64,000 nucleotides of DNA from Phytohabitans flavus (lineage in GTDB: Bacteria > Actinomycetota > Actinomycetes > Mycobacteriales > Micromonosporaceae): positions 2,898,001-2,962,000 of the forward strand of contig NZ_AP022870.1 in assembly GCF_011764545.1 (NCBI RefSeq). Direction: 5' to 3'. Positions 28,015-36,843 of the stretch are shown piece by piece. Under the pieces are notes generated by a model that saw only the letters and a list, made by a program, of their open reading frames with translations, did no database searches and had not been told where the DNA came from. Each line of letters opens with the position of its first letter. Position 1 is the stretch's first letter. The position numbers and the translations under genes are program-made.

Positions 28015-28977
28015 GTGGATACGCGGCTGCTGGAGGTGTTCCGGGCCGTCGCGCGGTACGGATCGATCACCACCGCCGCCCGGCAGCTCAGCTTCACCCA
28101 GTCGGCCGTCTCCCGCCAGATCGCCGCGCTGGAGGCGGAGCTCGGCGCGCGGGTCTTCGACCGGCTGCCGCGCGGCGTGGCGCTCACCGAGGAAGGCCGG
28201 GCGCTGCTCCCGCACGCCGAGGCGGTGCTCGACCGGCTCACCGCGGCCCGCCGCGACCTCGACGCCCTGCGCGGGCTCGGCGGCGGCCGGCTGCGGGTCG
28301 GCGCGTTCCCCACCGCCGTGGCGGCGCTGGTCCCGAGGGCGCTCGCCACCTTCCGCGAGGCGTACCCGGATGTCGCACTGTCCCTTGTGGAGGGCACCAC
28401 GCCCGTACTCCTGGATCGGCTGGCCGCCGGCGACGCCGACGTCGCGGTCGTGAGCTTCTCCCCCACCGGCCCGATCGACCAGGCCCGGTTCGAGCTGCAC
28501 CACCTCCTCGACGAGCGGCTACTCGTCGCGGTCGCCCGCGGGCACCGGCTGGCCCGCCGGCGCACGGTCCGCCTCGCCGACCTGACCGGCGACCCGTTCG
28601 TCGTCGGCTCCGCGACCGCCGAGGAGACACTGCTGCGGGCCAGCCTGCCCAGCGGCTTCCAGCCGCGGATCGACCTCGTCGCCGCCGAGTGGACCGGCAA
28701 GCTCGGCCTTGTCGCCGCGGGCCTGGGCGTCGCGCTCGTGCCGGCGCTGGCCGTGCGCGGCACGCCCGCCGACGTCGCGCTGCTCCGCCTGCACGCCGAC
28801 GACGAGTCGGTCCGCCGGGTCTTCGCCGCCACCGCCGCCGGCCGCACCGTGCCGCCCACCGTGGCCCGCTTCCTGACCCACCTGCGCGGGCCGCCCAAGC
28901 TTTCCGCACCACGCGCCGATGAGTTTGCGCGCGCCGGGTCGTCTAACCCGGCAAGTAGCCAGAAGGAGAGATCATGA
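28015..28977 (+). CDS. LysR-family transcriptional regulator
   Basis: 320 residues from GTG 28015. The N-terminal winged helix is standard: TRLLEVFRAVARYGSITTAARQLSFTQSAVSRQIAALEAEL. A periplasmic-binding-protein-like effector domain follows (LRVGAFPTAVAALVPRAL ...). It overlaps the downstream hydrolase by four bases (ATGA), so regulator and hydrolase are one transcript. It is also divergent from RidA with 150 bases between, where its operator probably lies. The effector is unknown. Confidence 0.93.
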   Translation: MDTRLLEVFRAVARYGSITTAARQLSFTQSAVSRQIAALEAELGARVFDRLPRGVALTEEGRALLPHAEAVLDRLTAARRDLDALRGLGGGRLRVGAFPTAVAALVPRALATFREAYPDVALSLVEGTTPVLLDRLAAGDADVAVVSFSPTGPIDQARFELHHLLDERLLVAVARGHRLARRRTVRLADLTGDPFVVGSATAEETLLRASLPSGFQPRIDLVAAEWTGKLGLVAAGLGVALVPALAVRGTPADVALLRLHADDESVRRVFAATAAGRTVPPTVARFLTHLRGPPKLSAPRADEFARAGSSNPASSQKERS

Positions 28978-29840
28978 CCAGCCCTGAGACGCACACCGTC
29001 GAGGCACCCGGCGCCGTCATCACCTATGACGTACGGGCGGCGGCGGAGAGCACCGAGCCGACGCTTCTGATGATCGGCTCACCCATGGACGCGGCCGGGT
29101 TCGCCGCCCTGGCCGTGGAGTTCCCGGACCGTACCGTGGTCACCTACGACCCGCGCGGCACCGGGCGGAGCGAGCGCTCCGAGTCCGGCGAGGCCACGCC
29201 CGAGCAGCACGCCGACGACCTGCACCGGGTGATCTCCGCGCTCGGCGGCGGGCCGGTCGACGTCTTCGGCAGCAGCGGCGGCGCTGTCAACGGGCTGGCG
29301 CTGGTCGCCCGCCACCCCGAGCAGGTGCGCACGCTGGTGGCGCACGAGCCGCCGTCCGCCGCGCTGTTGCCGGACCGTGAGACGGCGCTCGCCGCCGTCC
29401 GGAGCATCCGCGACACGTACCAGCGCGAGGGCTTCGGCAACGGGATGGCCAAGTTCATCGCGCTGGTCGGGATCAAGGGACCGGTGCCGGCCGAGTTCGC
29501 CGAGCAGCCCGGGCCGGGCGCGGCCGCCTTCGGCATGCCCACGGAGGACGACGGCAAGCGCGACGACGCGCTGCTCGCGCAGAACATCATCACCTGCACC
29601 CAATACGAGCCGGACTTCGGCGTGCTCGCCAGCGCGTCGACCCGGATCGTGGTCGCCGTGGGCGCGGACTCGGAGGGCGAGCTGGCGTACCGCGGCGGTC
29701 TGGCCGTCGCCGAGCGGCTCGGCACCGAGGCGGTCACCGTGCCTGGCGGCCACGGCGCCTACCTGCCGGCGGAGTTCGGCATGGGCGGCGACCCGGCCGG
29801 CTTCGCGATCGCGCTCAGCAAGATCCTGAACGAGCGCTGA
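28974..29840 (+). CDS. alpha/beta hydrolase
   Basis: 288 residues with the alpha/beta-hydrolase core: TYDPRGTGRS (strand before the oxyanion), the nucleophile elbow DVFGSSGGAVNGLA with Ser near residue 102, and a C-terminal catalytic His in VPGGHGAYLP. No signal peptide, so it acts in the cytoplasm. It is coupled to the LysR regulator upstream. Such pairs often handle xenobiotic or signalling esters, but the substrate cannot be deduced. It is followed by a strong inverted repeat. Confidence 0.9.
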   Translation: MTSPETHTVEAPGAVITYDVRAAAESTEPTLLMIGSPMDAAGFAALAVEFPDRTVVTYDPRGTGRSERSESGEATPEQHADDLHRVISALGGGPVDVFGSSGGAVNGLALVARHPEQVRTLVAHEPPSAALLPDRETALAAVRSIRDTYQREGFGNGMAKFIALVGIKGPVPAEFAEQPGPGAAAFGMPTEDDGKRDDALLAQNIITCTQYEPDFGVLASASTRIVVAVGADSEGELAYRGGLAVAERLGTEAVTVPGGHGAYLPAEFGMGGDPAGFAIALSKILNER

Positions 29841-29894
29841 CGGTACCGCCGACGAGCGCGGCCGGCAGCACGCTGGTCGCGCTCGTCGACGCTT

Positions 29895-29924
29895 CGCTAG
29901 ATCTCGTCTAGCGGAGATCTAGCG
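29895..29924. promoter_or_regulatory. perfect 10-bp inverted repeat between two hydrolase genes
   Basis: CGCTAGATCT, ten-base loop CGTCTAGCGG, AGATCTAGCG. The stem is AT-richer than the surroundings and is not followed by a T run, so an operator is as likely as a terminator. It sits 54 bases after one hydrolase stop and 34 bases before the next hydrolase start. The loop contains a further TCTAG matching the stem, giving alternative pairings. Confidence 0.6.
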
Positions 29925-29958
29925 CCCCTGGGGCAGCAGACTGACGAGGGGCGACACG

Positions 29959-30723
29959 ATGAGAGTGGCATCGAAGGACGGCACGCCGATCGAGTACACC
30001 CGGGAGGGCAGCGGTCCGGCGGTCATCCTGGTGGGCGGTGCGCTCGACGACGGTGCGGAAAACGCGGCGCTCGTGCCCGCGCTGGCGACCGACTTCACGG
30101 TCGTCAACTACGCGCGGCGCGGGCGGGGCGGCAGTGGCGACACGCCGCCGTACGCGGTCGAGCGGGAGATCGAGGATCTCGCGGCGCTGATCGCCGAGGC
30201 CGCCGAGCCCGCCCACCTGTACGGCGTCTCGTCCGGCGGGATGTTCGCGCTGGAGGCGGCCGCCGCCGGGCTGCCGGTCGCGAGGCTGGCGCTCTACGAG
30301 GTGCCTTACGACCCGTCGCCGGGCGCGGCGCCACGCTACGACGAGTACCGCGAGCGGCTCGCCGAGGCGCTCGGGGCGGGGCGGCGGGACGAGGCGCTGG
30401 CGCTGTTCATGCGGCTGGCCGGCTCGTCGGACGACGACATCGAGGGCGCCCGCACCTCGCCGTACTGGTCCGCGCTGGAAGCCCTGGCACCGACGCTCGC
30501 GTACGACGCCGTCCTCTACGGGCCACCCCCGGCCGAGCGGCTGGCCACCGTCACCCAGCCCACGCTGGTGGCGACCGGCGGCGCGAACGAGTTCTTCGGG
30601 TACGCGGCGGACGCGGTCGCCGCGCTGCTGCCGTCGGCGGTGCGGGAGACGTTCGGCGGGCAGGGGCACGTCGCGGACCCCAAGGTGGTGGCACAGGCGC
30701 TGCGCCGCTTCTACCTATGCTGA
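29959..30723 (+). CDS. alpha/beta hydrolase
   Basis: 254 residues. The fold markers are NYARRGRGGSGDTPPYAVEREIEDL, the nucleophile elbow LYGVSSGGMFALEA with Ser near residue 94, and a C-terminal His in FGGQGHVADP. The sequence resembles small cytoplasmic alpha/beta hydrolases of streptomycetes often controlled by TetR or LysR proteins. The start ATG is preceded by GACGAGGGGCGAC. No specific substrate is indicated. It is separated from the first hydrolase by a palindrome, so regulation may be independent. Confidence 0.88.
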   Translation: MRVASKDGTPIEYTREGSGPAVILVGGALDDGAENAALVPALATDFTVVNYARRGRGGSGDTPPYAVEREIEDLAALIAEAAEPAHLYGVSSGGMFALEAAAAGLPVARLALYEVPYDPSPGAAPRYDEYRERLAEALGAGRRDEALALFMRLAGSSDDDIEGARTSPYWSALEALAPTLAYDAVLYGPPPAERLATVTQPTLVATGGANEFFGYAADAVAALLPSAVRETFGGQGHVADPKVVAQALRRFYLC

Positions 30724-30772
30724 CCGGAAACACAGTCGACCTACCCCGGCCGGTCGTGCACGATCTTGCTTT

Positions 30773-32065
30773 GTGAGGGGCCTGCTGCGCCGGATGGCGC
30801 TCGACGTCACGCCGCTGCGTACCTCGCGGGACTACCGGCTGCTCTTCGCTGCCAGCGGGGTGTCGGGCTTCGGGTCGTTCATCACCTACGTCACGATCCC
30901 CTTCCAGGTGTACGCGCTCACCGACGACCCCCTCCTCGTCGGCCTGCTCGGCGTCTGCGAGCTCGTACCGCTGCTGTTCATGGCCTTTGTCGGCGGCGCG
31001 CTGGCCGACTACCTCGACCGCCGCGCGCTGGTCTTGGGCGCGGAGGTCGCGTTCACCGCGCTCTGCGGCGTGCTGCTGGTCAACGCGCTGCTGGACCGGC
31101 CGCACCTGTGGCTGCTCTACCTCGTCGCCGGGCTCACCGCGGCCATCGACGGCATCCAGCGGCCGGCGTTGGAGGGGCTCACGCCGCGCGTCGTCAAGCC
31201 CGACGAGATCCCGGCGGCCAGCGCGCTCAACGGGCTGCGGATGCAGATCGCCCAGCTCGCCGGCCCCGCGCTCGCCGGGGTGCTGATCGCCTCGATCGAC
31301 ATGGCCTGGGTGTACGCGGTCGACCTCGCCACGTTCGCGTTCTCGCTGGTGTGCCTGTCGCTGATCAAGGCGGTGCCACCCCCGCCGGACGCGGAACGCC
31401 CCTCGCTGCGCTCGGTGGTCACCGGCCTGCGGTACGCGCGGAGCCGCCCGGAGCTGCTTGGCACGTACCTCGTCGACATCAACGCGATGTTCTTCGCGAT
31501 GCCGCAGGCGCTGTACCCGTTCATGGCCGGAAGGCTGGGCGGCCCGGCCGTGCTCGGCCTGCTCTACGCGGCACCCGCGGTCGGCTCGCTGCTGGCGACG
31601 GTCACGTCCGGCTGGACCGGGCGGGTACACCGGCACGGGCTGATGGTCGTGATCGCCGCCGGCCTGTGGGGCGTGGGCATCATCGGCTTCGGGCTGGCCA
31701 ACTCGCTCTGGCTGGCCCTGCTCTGCCTGGCCTTCGCCGGCGCCGCCGACATGGTCTCGGGCATCTTCCGGATGACCATCTGGAACCAGACCATCCCCGA
31801 CCACCTGCGCGGCCGCCTGGCCGGCATCGAGATGATCTCGTGGGCGACCGGCCCGCTGCTGGGCCAGCTCCGCTCCGGCGTCGCCGCGCGGTACATGGGC
31901 ATCGGCGGCTCGGTCATCTCCGGTGGCATCCTCTGCGTGGCCGGGACGCTGGCGCTGGCCGCCGCCATGCCGGCCTTCCTCCGGTACGACGGTCGCGACG
32001 GTGCGGCCAAGAAGAAGACCGCGGACGAGGAGTGGGCCGCCCGGGCGTCGACCTCCGTGGCTTAG
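30773..32065 (+). CDS. MFS exporter (EntS/MFS_3 type)
   Basis: 430 residues, about twelve membrane helices. The N-terminus (TPLRTSRDYRLLFAASGVSGFGSFITYVTIPFQVYALT) and the loop GGALADYLDRRALVLG match the EntS/MFS_3 efflux group, whose members export siderophores or drugs. GTG 30773 or ATG 30794 could be the start. It is alone on its transcript and has no biosynthetic genes nearby. After the stop comes copy B of the dispersed repeat. Confidence 0.88.
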   Translation: MRGLLRRMALDVTPLRTSRDYRLLFAASGVSGFGSFITYVTIPFQVYALTDDPLLVGLLGVCELVPLLFMAFVGGALADYLDRRALVLGAEVAFTALCGVLLVNALLDRPHLWLLYLVAGLTAAIDGIQRPALEGLTPRVVKPDEIPAASALNGLRMQIAQLAGPALAGVLIASIDMAWVYAVDLATFAFSLVCLSLIKAVPPPPDAERPSLRSVVTGLRYARSRPELLGTYLVDINAMFFAMPQALYPFMAGRLGGPAVLGLLYAAPAVGSLLATVTSGWTGRVHRHGLMVVIAAGLWGVGIIGFGLANSLWLALLCLAFAGAADMVSGIFRMTIWNQTIPDHLRGRLAGIEMISWATGPLLGQLRSGVAARYMGIGGSVISGGILCVAGTLALAAAMPAFLRYDGRDGAAKKKTADEEWAARASTSVA

Positions 32066-32132
32066 GAGGCGGCTCCAGTCCACCCCACATCCTGCCCGAC
32101 CAGAGTCTGTCCACAATGGCATTCAGGATGGG

Positions 32133-32204
32133 GATTAGAGCTACCGCGACGTCCGCGGTGGTCCGGACCGCTGCTCCCGCAGCCTCACCCTCCGCGCTTC
32201 ACAC
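32133..32204 (+). repeat. dispersed structured repeat, copy B
   Basis: GATTAGAGCTACCGCGACGT at the left and CCTCCGCGCTTCACACC at the right. It contains the perfect palindrome GGTCCGGACC and an ACCGCG-acgtc-CGCGGT stem. Located after the MFS exporter stop and before the convergent TIGR04222-type gene, where it might act as a terminator. Confidence 0.8.
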
Positions 32205-32306
32205 CCCACCCGTCCTCGGCCCGACGCAGGCATCTATCTCGCCGTAGGCAAATATCGGGGTAGCCACCAGACCGCACGACGCACGAACCTTGATGCCAGA
32301 AGGTCT

Positions 32307-33065
32307 TCAGAAGCCGGAGACTGGGTTCTCTTTGTTGATCTCGCTCATCGCGGTGTCCGTCCAGTCTCCGTAGTCGATGTTGCGCTGCCGGAGGCGGCGG
32401 GTCCAGCGGCCGCCGTCCAGCAGGCCGGCGCTGCGGGCGGCAACCGGCGCGATGGCCAGCAGGGCGGCGTCGCCGTACAGGGCGACCACGGCGCCGACCC
32501 GGACCGGCGACCACGCCTCCACGTCCGCCGTGCGCGCCTCAAGGTCGGCGACGTCGGCCGCGTACTCACCGCGGAGGCGGCGTAGCGTCCGGGCTCCGGC
32601 TATGGTGCGGCGGGGCAGGAACCAGACGCCCGCGGCGGCGCAGACCACGACCGCGAGGACGCCCGTCGCGGGCGGGAGCACGTCGAACGACACCAGCCGG
32701 GCGGTCGCGACGCCCGATACCACCGCGAGCGCGAGCGGCACCGTCACCCGGACCCATACGCGGCGCAGCAGCCCGCGCCGCTCCAGGCCGCGGCGCACCT
32801 CGCCGACGGTGGCCCGGACGCGGGGCATCTCGCCGACCTCACGTGCGCCGCGCCAGCCCAGCAGCGCCGCGAACAGCACCTTCTCCAGCGGCTCCCCGTC
32901 CCGCGGCGAGCTGCCGACGCGCTCGATCCGGCCCCGCCGGTTGCTGTTGAGCCGCCCGCGCCGCAGCAGCATGACGAGCCCGGCCCGGATCGTCGCCCAC
33001 CGGCCGCCGGCGAGGCAGGCGATCTCCGTCACCAGCAGCTCGCCGTCCCCATGCGTACCCCTCAT
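32307..33065 (-). CDS. TIGR04222-type membrane protein
   Basis: 252 residues from ATG 33065. The N-terminus LLVTEIACLAGGRWATIRAGLVMLLRRGRL is characteristic of the TIGR04222 domain family of high-GC actinobacteria. Two membrane helices (about 122-165) lie in the middle, and the C-terminal part repeats the helical pattern (YGDAALLAIAPVAARSAGLLDGG). Function is unknown. It is alone, 57 bases from the convergent-side MarR gene end. Confidence 0.75.
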   Translation of the reverse strand: MRGTHGDGELLVTEIACLAGGRWATIRAGLVMLLRRGRLNSNRRGRIERVGSSPRDGEPLEKVLFAALLGWRGAREVGEMPRVRATVGEVRRGLERRGLLRRVWVRVTVPLALAVVSGVATARLVSFDVLPPATGVLAVVVCAAAGVWFLPRRTIAGARTLRRLRGEYAADVADLEARTADVEAWSPVRVGAVVALYGDAALLAIAPVAARSAGLLDGGRWTRRLRQRNIDYGDWTDTAMSEINKENPVSGF

Positions 33066-33122
33066 GCCGGCAGTGTGCGCCACACCCGCCCGTCGGATCC
33101 CTACCAAAACGCGGCCGAAGCC

Positions 33123-33608
33123 TCAGCCCCGCCCAGCGAGGTCACCTGTGGCGGTCGCGCCGGCTTCGGTGGTCTTGCGGAGGAAGTCGGCTAGGAGCTT
33201 GAGCTGCTCCTCGTCGTAGCCGGCGCAGATGTCGTCCATCGCCCCGTTCATCCCGGCGTAGAGCGCGAACACCTCCCGCCCCCGCTCCGGCAGCGCCCGC
33301 ACCGTGACCGCGCGCCGGTCGGCCGGGCCGCGCTCGCGGGCGACCCATCCGGCCTGCTCGAGCCGGTCGAGGATGCCAGTCACCGTGGCCGGGTGCACCC
33401 CCGCCTGGCGGGCGAGCGCGGTGGGGCTGAGCGGCCCGTGCCGGCTGATCAGGTCGAGGCAGTCCAGGTCGACCTCCCTGAGGTCGAGGTGGGTACCGAC
33501 CTGGCGGTTGAGCATCGAGAGCTGGTTGCGCAGGTCGCGGACCGAGTCCTTGATCTGCGTCGTGAGCTGCCGACGGGCGCGCTGGTTTCCAGATGTTACG
33601 GGGCTCAT
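33123..33608 (-). CDS. MarR-family transcriptional regulator
   Basis: 161 residues. A winged helix is evident: HGPLSPTALARQAGVHPATVTGILDRLEQAGWVARERGPADRRAVTV, flanked by dimerisation helices. It is divergently arranged with an NAD(P)-binding reductase-like gene across 66 AT-rich bases, the classic layout in which a MarR protein represses both itself and its neighbour and is released by a small ligand. The ATG at 33608 follows TTTGAGG. Confidence 0.92.
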   Translation of the reverse strand: MSPVTSGNQRARRQLTTQIKDSVRDLRNQLSMLNRQVGTHLDLREVDLDCLDLISRHGPLSPTALARQAGVHPATVTGILDRLEQAGWVARERGPADRRAVTVRALPERGREVFALYAGMNGAMDDICAGYDEEQLKLLADFLRKTTEAGATATGDLAGRG

Positions 33609-33609
33609 A

Positions 33610-33637
33610 TTGTCTGGACCTCAAACTCAAATATTAT
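33610..33637 (+). promoter_or_regulatory. candidate promoter/operator between MarR and NAD(P)-binding genes
   Basis: TTGTCT and TATTAT are separated by 16 bases, a fair sigma70-type promoter for the plus-strand gene, about 37 bases before its ATG. The whole interval (33609-33660) is strikingly AT-rich for this genome, and contains CGTATCGTACG, an imperfect palindrome. A MarR dimer could bind here. Seen by eye only. Confidence 0.45.
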
Positions 33638-33674
33638 GGAACTCGTATCGTACGGCACCGAGAGGACAGCACCG

Positions 33675-34343
33675 ATGAAGCTCACGGTCGTGGCCGCCAC
33701 CGGCGGTATCGGAAGGCACCTGGTGGAGCAGGCAGTCGCCGCTGGACACGAGGTGACCGCGGTCGCCCGCCGCCCGCGGGGGCTGCCGGAGGGCGTACAC
33801 CCTGTCGCAGTCGACCTCGCCGCCCCCGCCATGGCGGCGCTGGGCGCGGCCGTGCGCGGCGCGGACGCCGTCCTGTCCGGGCTCGGCCCCCGCGACCCGC
33901 GCGCCGACGTGGGCATCACCTCGCGCGGCACCCGCGCGATCGTCGCCGCGATGCAGGCCGAGCACGTGCGGCGCATCATCGTCGTCAGCGCCGCGCCGGT
34001 CGGCCCGGTGCCCGTGCCGGGCGAGCCGGCGCCACCTCGGCACGACCCCGGCGACGGCTTCTTCATGCGGCATCTGGGGGCCCGGTTCGCCCGAGCCATG
34101 TTCGGCCGGCACTACGCGGACCTCGCGCTCACCGAGCAGATCCTGCGCGAGAGCGGCCTGGAGTGGACGGTCTCCCGCCCGCCGAAGCTCACCGACAAGC
34201 CGCTGACCGGCCACTACCGCGTCGCCCTCAACCGCAACATCCGGGGCGGCTTCTCGGTGCCCCGCGCCGACGTCGCGCACCACATGCTCCGTATGCTCGA
34301 CGAGCCGGAGACGGTCAAGCAGGTGGTCGGCATCGCCAGCTGA
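33675..34343 (+). CDS. NAD(P)-binding (NmrA/SDR-like) protein
   Basis: 222 residues from ATG 33675 (MKLTVVAATGGIGRHLVEQA). The Rossmann motif is T-G-G-I-G-R, and the layout matches NmrA-like or atypical short-chain dehydrogenases without the Tyr-x-x-x-Lys catalytic pair. It probably senses or reduces NAD(P)-linked quinones or similar. Control by the divergent MarR gene is likely. The C-terminus is typical (PRADVAHHMLRMLDEPETVKQVVGIAS). Confidence 0.85.
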   Translation: MKLTVVAATGGIGRHLVEQAVAAGHEVTAVARRPRGLPEGVHPVAVDLAAPAMAALGAAVRGADAVLSGLGPRDPRADVGITSRGTRAIVAAMQAEHVRRIIVVSAAPVGPVPVPGEPAPPRHDPGDGFFMRHLGARFARAMFGRHYADLALTEQILRESGLEWTVSRPPKLTDKPLTGHYRVALNRNIRGGFSVPRADVAHHMLRMLDEPETVKQVVGIAS

Positions 34344-34418
34344 CTCATACGCCAGCCTGCTGAATCGCATCTCATTCTGCTGTTGGACGGCACAGGCCCC
34401 GGTGGCGATAGTAAGATC

Positions 34419-35465
34419 ATGAGTTACGTCGCCGCATCGGACCGCTACAGCAGCGGTATGCAGTACCGCCGGACCGGCCGCTCGGGCCTCGACCTGCCAG
34501 TCCTGTCGCTGGGCTACTGGCACAACTTCGGCGATGACAAGCCCTTCGAGACGCAGCGGGCGATCACCCGGCGCGCGTTCGACCTCGGCATCACGCACTT
34601 CGACCTGGCCAACAACTACGGCCCGCCGTACGGCTCCGCCGAGGTCAACTTCGGCCGCCTCGTGCGCGAGGACCTGCGGCCGTACCGGGACGAGATCGTC
34701 GTCTCGACGAAGGCCGGCTGGGACATGTGGCCGGGCCCGTACGGGCAGGGTGGCGGCGGCCGCAAGTACGTGCTGGCCAGCCTCGACCAGTCGCTGGGCC
34801 GCATGGGCTTGGAGTACGTGGACATCTTCTACTCGCACCGGTACGACCCGGACACCCCGCTGGAGGAGACCGCCTCCGCGCTGGACGCCGCGGTCCGCGC
34901 GGGCAAGGCGCTCTACGTGGGCATCTCCTCCTACGACGCCGAGCACACCCGCCAGATGGCCGCACTGCTGCGCGAACTCGGCACGCCGCTGCTGATCCAC
35001 CAGCCGTCGTACTCGATGCTGAACCGCTGGATCGAGACCGAGGGCCTGCTGGACGCGACCGCCGAGGTGGGGGCCGGCGTCATCGGCTTCACCGCGCTCG
35101 CGCAGGGCCTGCTCACCGACAAGTACCTGACCGGCATCCCGGACGGCTCGCGGGCCACCCAGGGCAAGTCGCTTGACCCGCAATCCATCGACCAGACCCG
35201 GGTCGCCCAGCTCAACGCGCTCAACGACCTGGCCGGTGGCCGCAGCCAGAGCCTCGCCCAGCTGGCGCTCGCCTGGGCCCTGCGCGACCCGCGAGTGACC
35301 TCGCTGGTGATCGGTGCGAGCAGCGTGGGCCAGCTGGAACAGAACGTGGCCGCCCTGGACAACCTCGCCTTCACCGACGACGAACTGTCCACGATAGACA
35401 AAATCCTGGACACCGGTACCGCCTCCGTCGACATGTGGCGCGCCGCCCGGGAAGGCACCCTTTAG
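34419..35465 (+). CDS. aldo/keto reductase (YghZ-like)
   Basis: 348 residues from ATG 34419. The (beta/alpha)8 reductase markers are present: THFDLANNYGPPYGSAE with catalytic Asp and Tyr, the Lys in VVSTKAGWDM, the His in YSHRYDPDTP, and the NADPH-binding end SLVIGASSVGQLEQN. The sequence resembles the YghZ/Gpr group, which reduces L-glyceraldehyde 3-phosphate and methylglyoxal, and Kv-beta-like proteins. It follows the NAD(P)-binding gene after 75 bases and may share its control. Confidence 0.92.
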   Translation: MSYVAASDRYSSGMQYRRTGRSGLDLPVLSLGYWHNFGDDKPFETQRAITRRAFDLGITHFDLANNYGPPYGSAEVNFGRLVREDLRPYRDEIVVSTKAGWDMWPGPYGQGGGGRKYVLASLDQSLGRMGLEYVDIFYSHRYDPDTPLEETASALDAAVRAGKALYVGISSYDAEHTRQMAALLRELGTPLLIHQPSYSMLNRWIETEGLLDATAEVGAGVIGFTALAQGLLTDKYLTGIPDGSRATQGKSLDPQSIDQTRVAQLNALNDLAGGRSQSLAQLALAWALRDPRVTSLVIGASSVGQLEQNVAALDNLAFTDDELSTIDKILDTGTASVDMWRAAREGTL

Positions 35466-35627
35466 ACTAAATTCCAAACAGCGAGGTATTGGCCCCGGTC
35501 CGCGCCAGTCGCAGACCGTATGCTCCCGCGGGCACCGCTGCGGCCGGCGGCTCGCTGGCGCTCCCCGAGATCCCCGACCTCCGCTGCCACGTCCGCGGTC
35601 CAAGCCCAACCCCGACCCCGGCGCGGG

Positions 35628-35677
35628 AGATCGTGGTATCGAACTGCCCCTCCAGGGGCAACTAAGTACCACGATCT
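35628..35677. repeat. two-stage inverted repeat
   Basis: Outer arms AGATCGTGGTA (35628-35638) and TACCACGATCT (35667-35677) are perfect complements of 11 bases. Inside, TGCCCCT (35645-35651) pairs with AGGGGCA (35654-35660). The result is a long stem with an interior loop and a tight tip. It could be a terminator for the reductase gene 163 bases upstream, an operator, or the end structure of a small mobile sequence. Confidence 0.75.
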
Positions 35678-35852
35678 GCCCGGCGGCGTCCGTCGTCGCG
35701 CCGATCAAGGCAAACCGAGCGGGCTTCGGGCGCATGCCTACCCTTTGGGTAGACCCCCGCCCGACCGCCGAGCTAGGTCAAGGTTGGGCTTGGAGCGCGG
35801 ACCAGGCAGCGAAGGTCGTGGTCGGCCCGACCACGCCCCCGGGGTGAGCTTG

Positions 35853-35922
35853 CACAACCGCGGAGGGTGAGGCCGCGGGAGCGACGGTCCGGACGACCGC
35901 GGACATCGCGGTAGCTCAATCT
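35853..35922 (-). repeat. dispersed structured repeat, copy C
   Basis: Read on the minus strand it begins GATTGAGCTACCGCGATGTC and ends CCTCCGCGGTTGTGCA. It keeps the CCGCG-atgtc-CGCGG stem and an eight-base GTCCGGAC palindrome. It lies about 50 bases before the zincin-like gene, in the opposite orientation to it. Confidence 0.8.
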
Positions 35923-35973
35923 CCTTGGTTTTGGACCTTTGTCCGCGACAGGACGCCGACCCTCTGAAGAGGC

Positions 35974-36786
35974 ATGGGATGGGTGAGGCTTGCGCAGGTG
36001 GCGCACAATCCGGGCGTGGTGTGGTGGCGGCGCAGGCCTGAGTGTCCGGTACGGCCGGTCGAGCAGGACTGGATCGAGCGGTCGATGGACTGGTTCGTCG
36101 CGGAGTTCGGTACGGCGGTGCTCGCCGGCCCGATCGTGCTGCCGACGGACGACTACTTCCCCGGCGCCTACGTGGGCAGCCGGGCGGATGTCGAGCGGGT
36201 GATGGGGCTCCTCTGCGGGCACATGGGCGTCGACCCGGAGCGGGTGGAGCTGGAGCATTTCTCGGACGAGGATAGGACGGAGCTCTCCTCGCACGTGCCG
36301 CTCAACACGACGTGGTCCGGGGCGGCGGGCCATCACCGGATGCGCGATGGGCGGTCGGTCATCGGGATCCGGGAGCAGCAGGCGCGCCGGCCGATGGCGC
36401 TTGTCGCCACCATCGCGCACGAGCTCGGGCACGCCCTCCTGATCGGCAGCGACCGGATCTCCGTCGGCGAGCGGGAGGACCACGAGCCGCTCACCGACCT
36501 GCTGACCGTCTACTTCGGACTGGGTATCTTCACCGCCAACGCGGCCTTCGAATTCTTCCACGAGGCGCGCGGCGGGATCACCTACACCGGCCGGAACACC
36601 TACACCAGGACGTCCCGGCTGGGCTACCTGACCGAGCCGATGTACGGGTACGCGCTGGCCCGGTACGCGTGGCTGCGCGGGGAGAGCGACCCGGACTGGG
36701 CCGACCACCTCGACACGAACCCGCGCTCGTTCCTCATGCGCGGCCTGCGCTACCTGGCCACCATCGAGCCGGCCGGCCGGGCGTAA
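35974..36786 (+). CDS. zincin-like protein with HExxH motif
   Basis: 270 residues. ATIAHELGHALL near residue 150 is a gluzincin-type H-E-x-x-H helix, and the segment DHEPLTDLLTVYFGLGIFTANAAFEF after it offers further acidic ligands (E or D within about 25 residues). No signal peptide is present, so it would act in the cytoplasm or be released otherwise. The protein has a Trp-rich N-terminus and an aromatic C-terminal helix. Family name unknown to me; it resembles stand-alone hypothetical metallopeptidases in actinomycetes. ATG 35974 has a weak ribosome site. Confidence 0.65.
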   Translation: MGWVRLAQVAHNPGVVWWRRRPECPVRPVEQDWIERSMDWFVAEFGTAVLAGPIVLPTDDYFPGAYVGSRADVERVMGLLCGHMGVDPERVELEHFSDEDRTELSSHVPLNTTWSGAAGHHRMRDGRSVIGIREQQARRPMALVATIAHELGHALLIGSDRISVGEREDHEPLTDLLTVYFGLGIFTANAAFEFFHEARGGITYTGRNTYTRTSRLGYLTEPMYGYALARYAWLRGESDPDWADHLDTNPRSFLMRGLRYLATIEPAGRA

Positions 36787-36793
36787 CGCGAGC

Positions 36794-36831
36794 GCGGCCC
36801 GCTCGACCACCGTGGCGATCGAGCGGGCCGC
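36794..36831. terminator. bidirectional terminator hairpin
   Basis: GCGGCCCGCTCG, 14-base loop, CGAGCGGGCCGC: a perfect 12-base GC-rich stem between two convergent genes, 7 bases after one stop and 12 before the other. There is no T run, as is normal for actinomycete terminators. Confidence 0.8.
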
Positions 36832-36843
36832 GAACCCGTCAGG

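Larger units (their letters stand above)
35466..35973. other. 508-bp intergenic region rich in hairpins
   Basis: No supportable gene. It contains a two-stage hairpin (35628-35677), a small perfect hairpin CTACCC-TTT-GGGTAG at 35738-35752 and copy C of the dispersed repeat (35853-35922). The density of inverted repeats is far above that of other gaps in the window. No further function is recognised. Confidence 0.6.
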
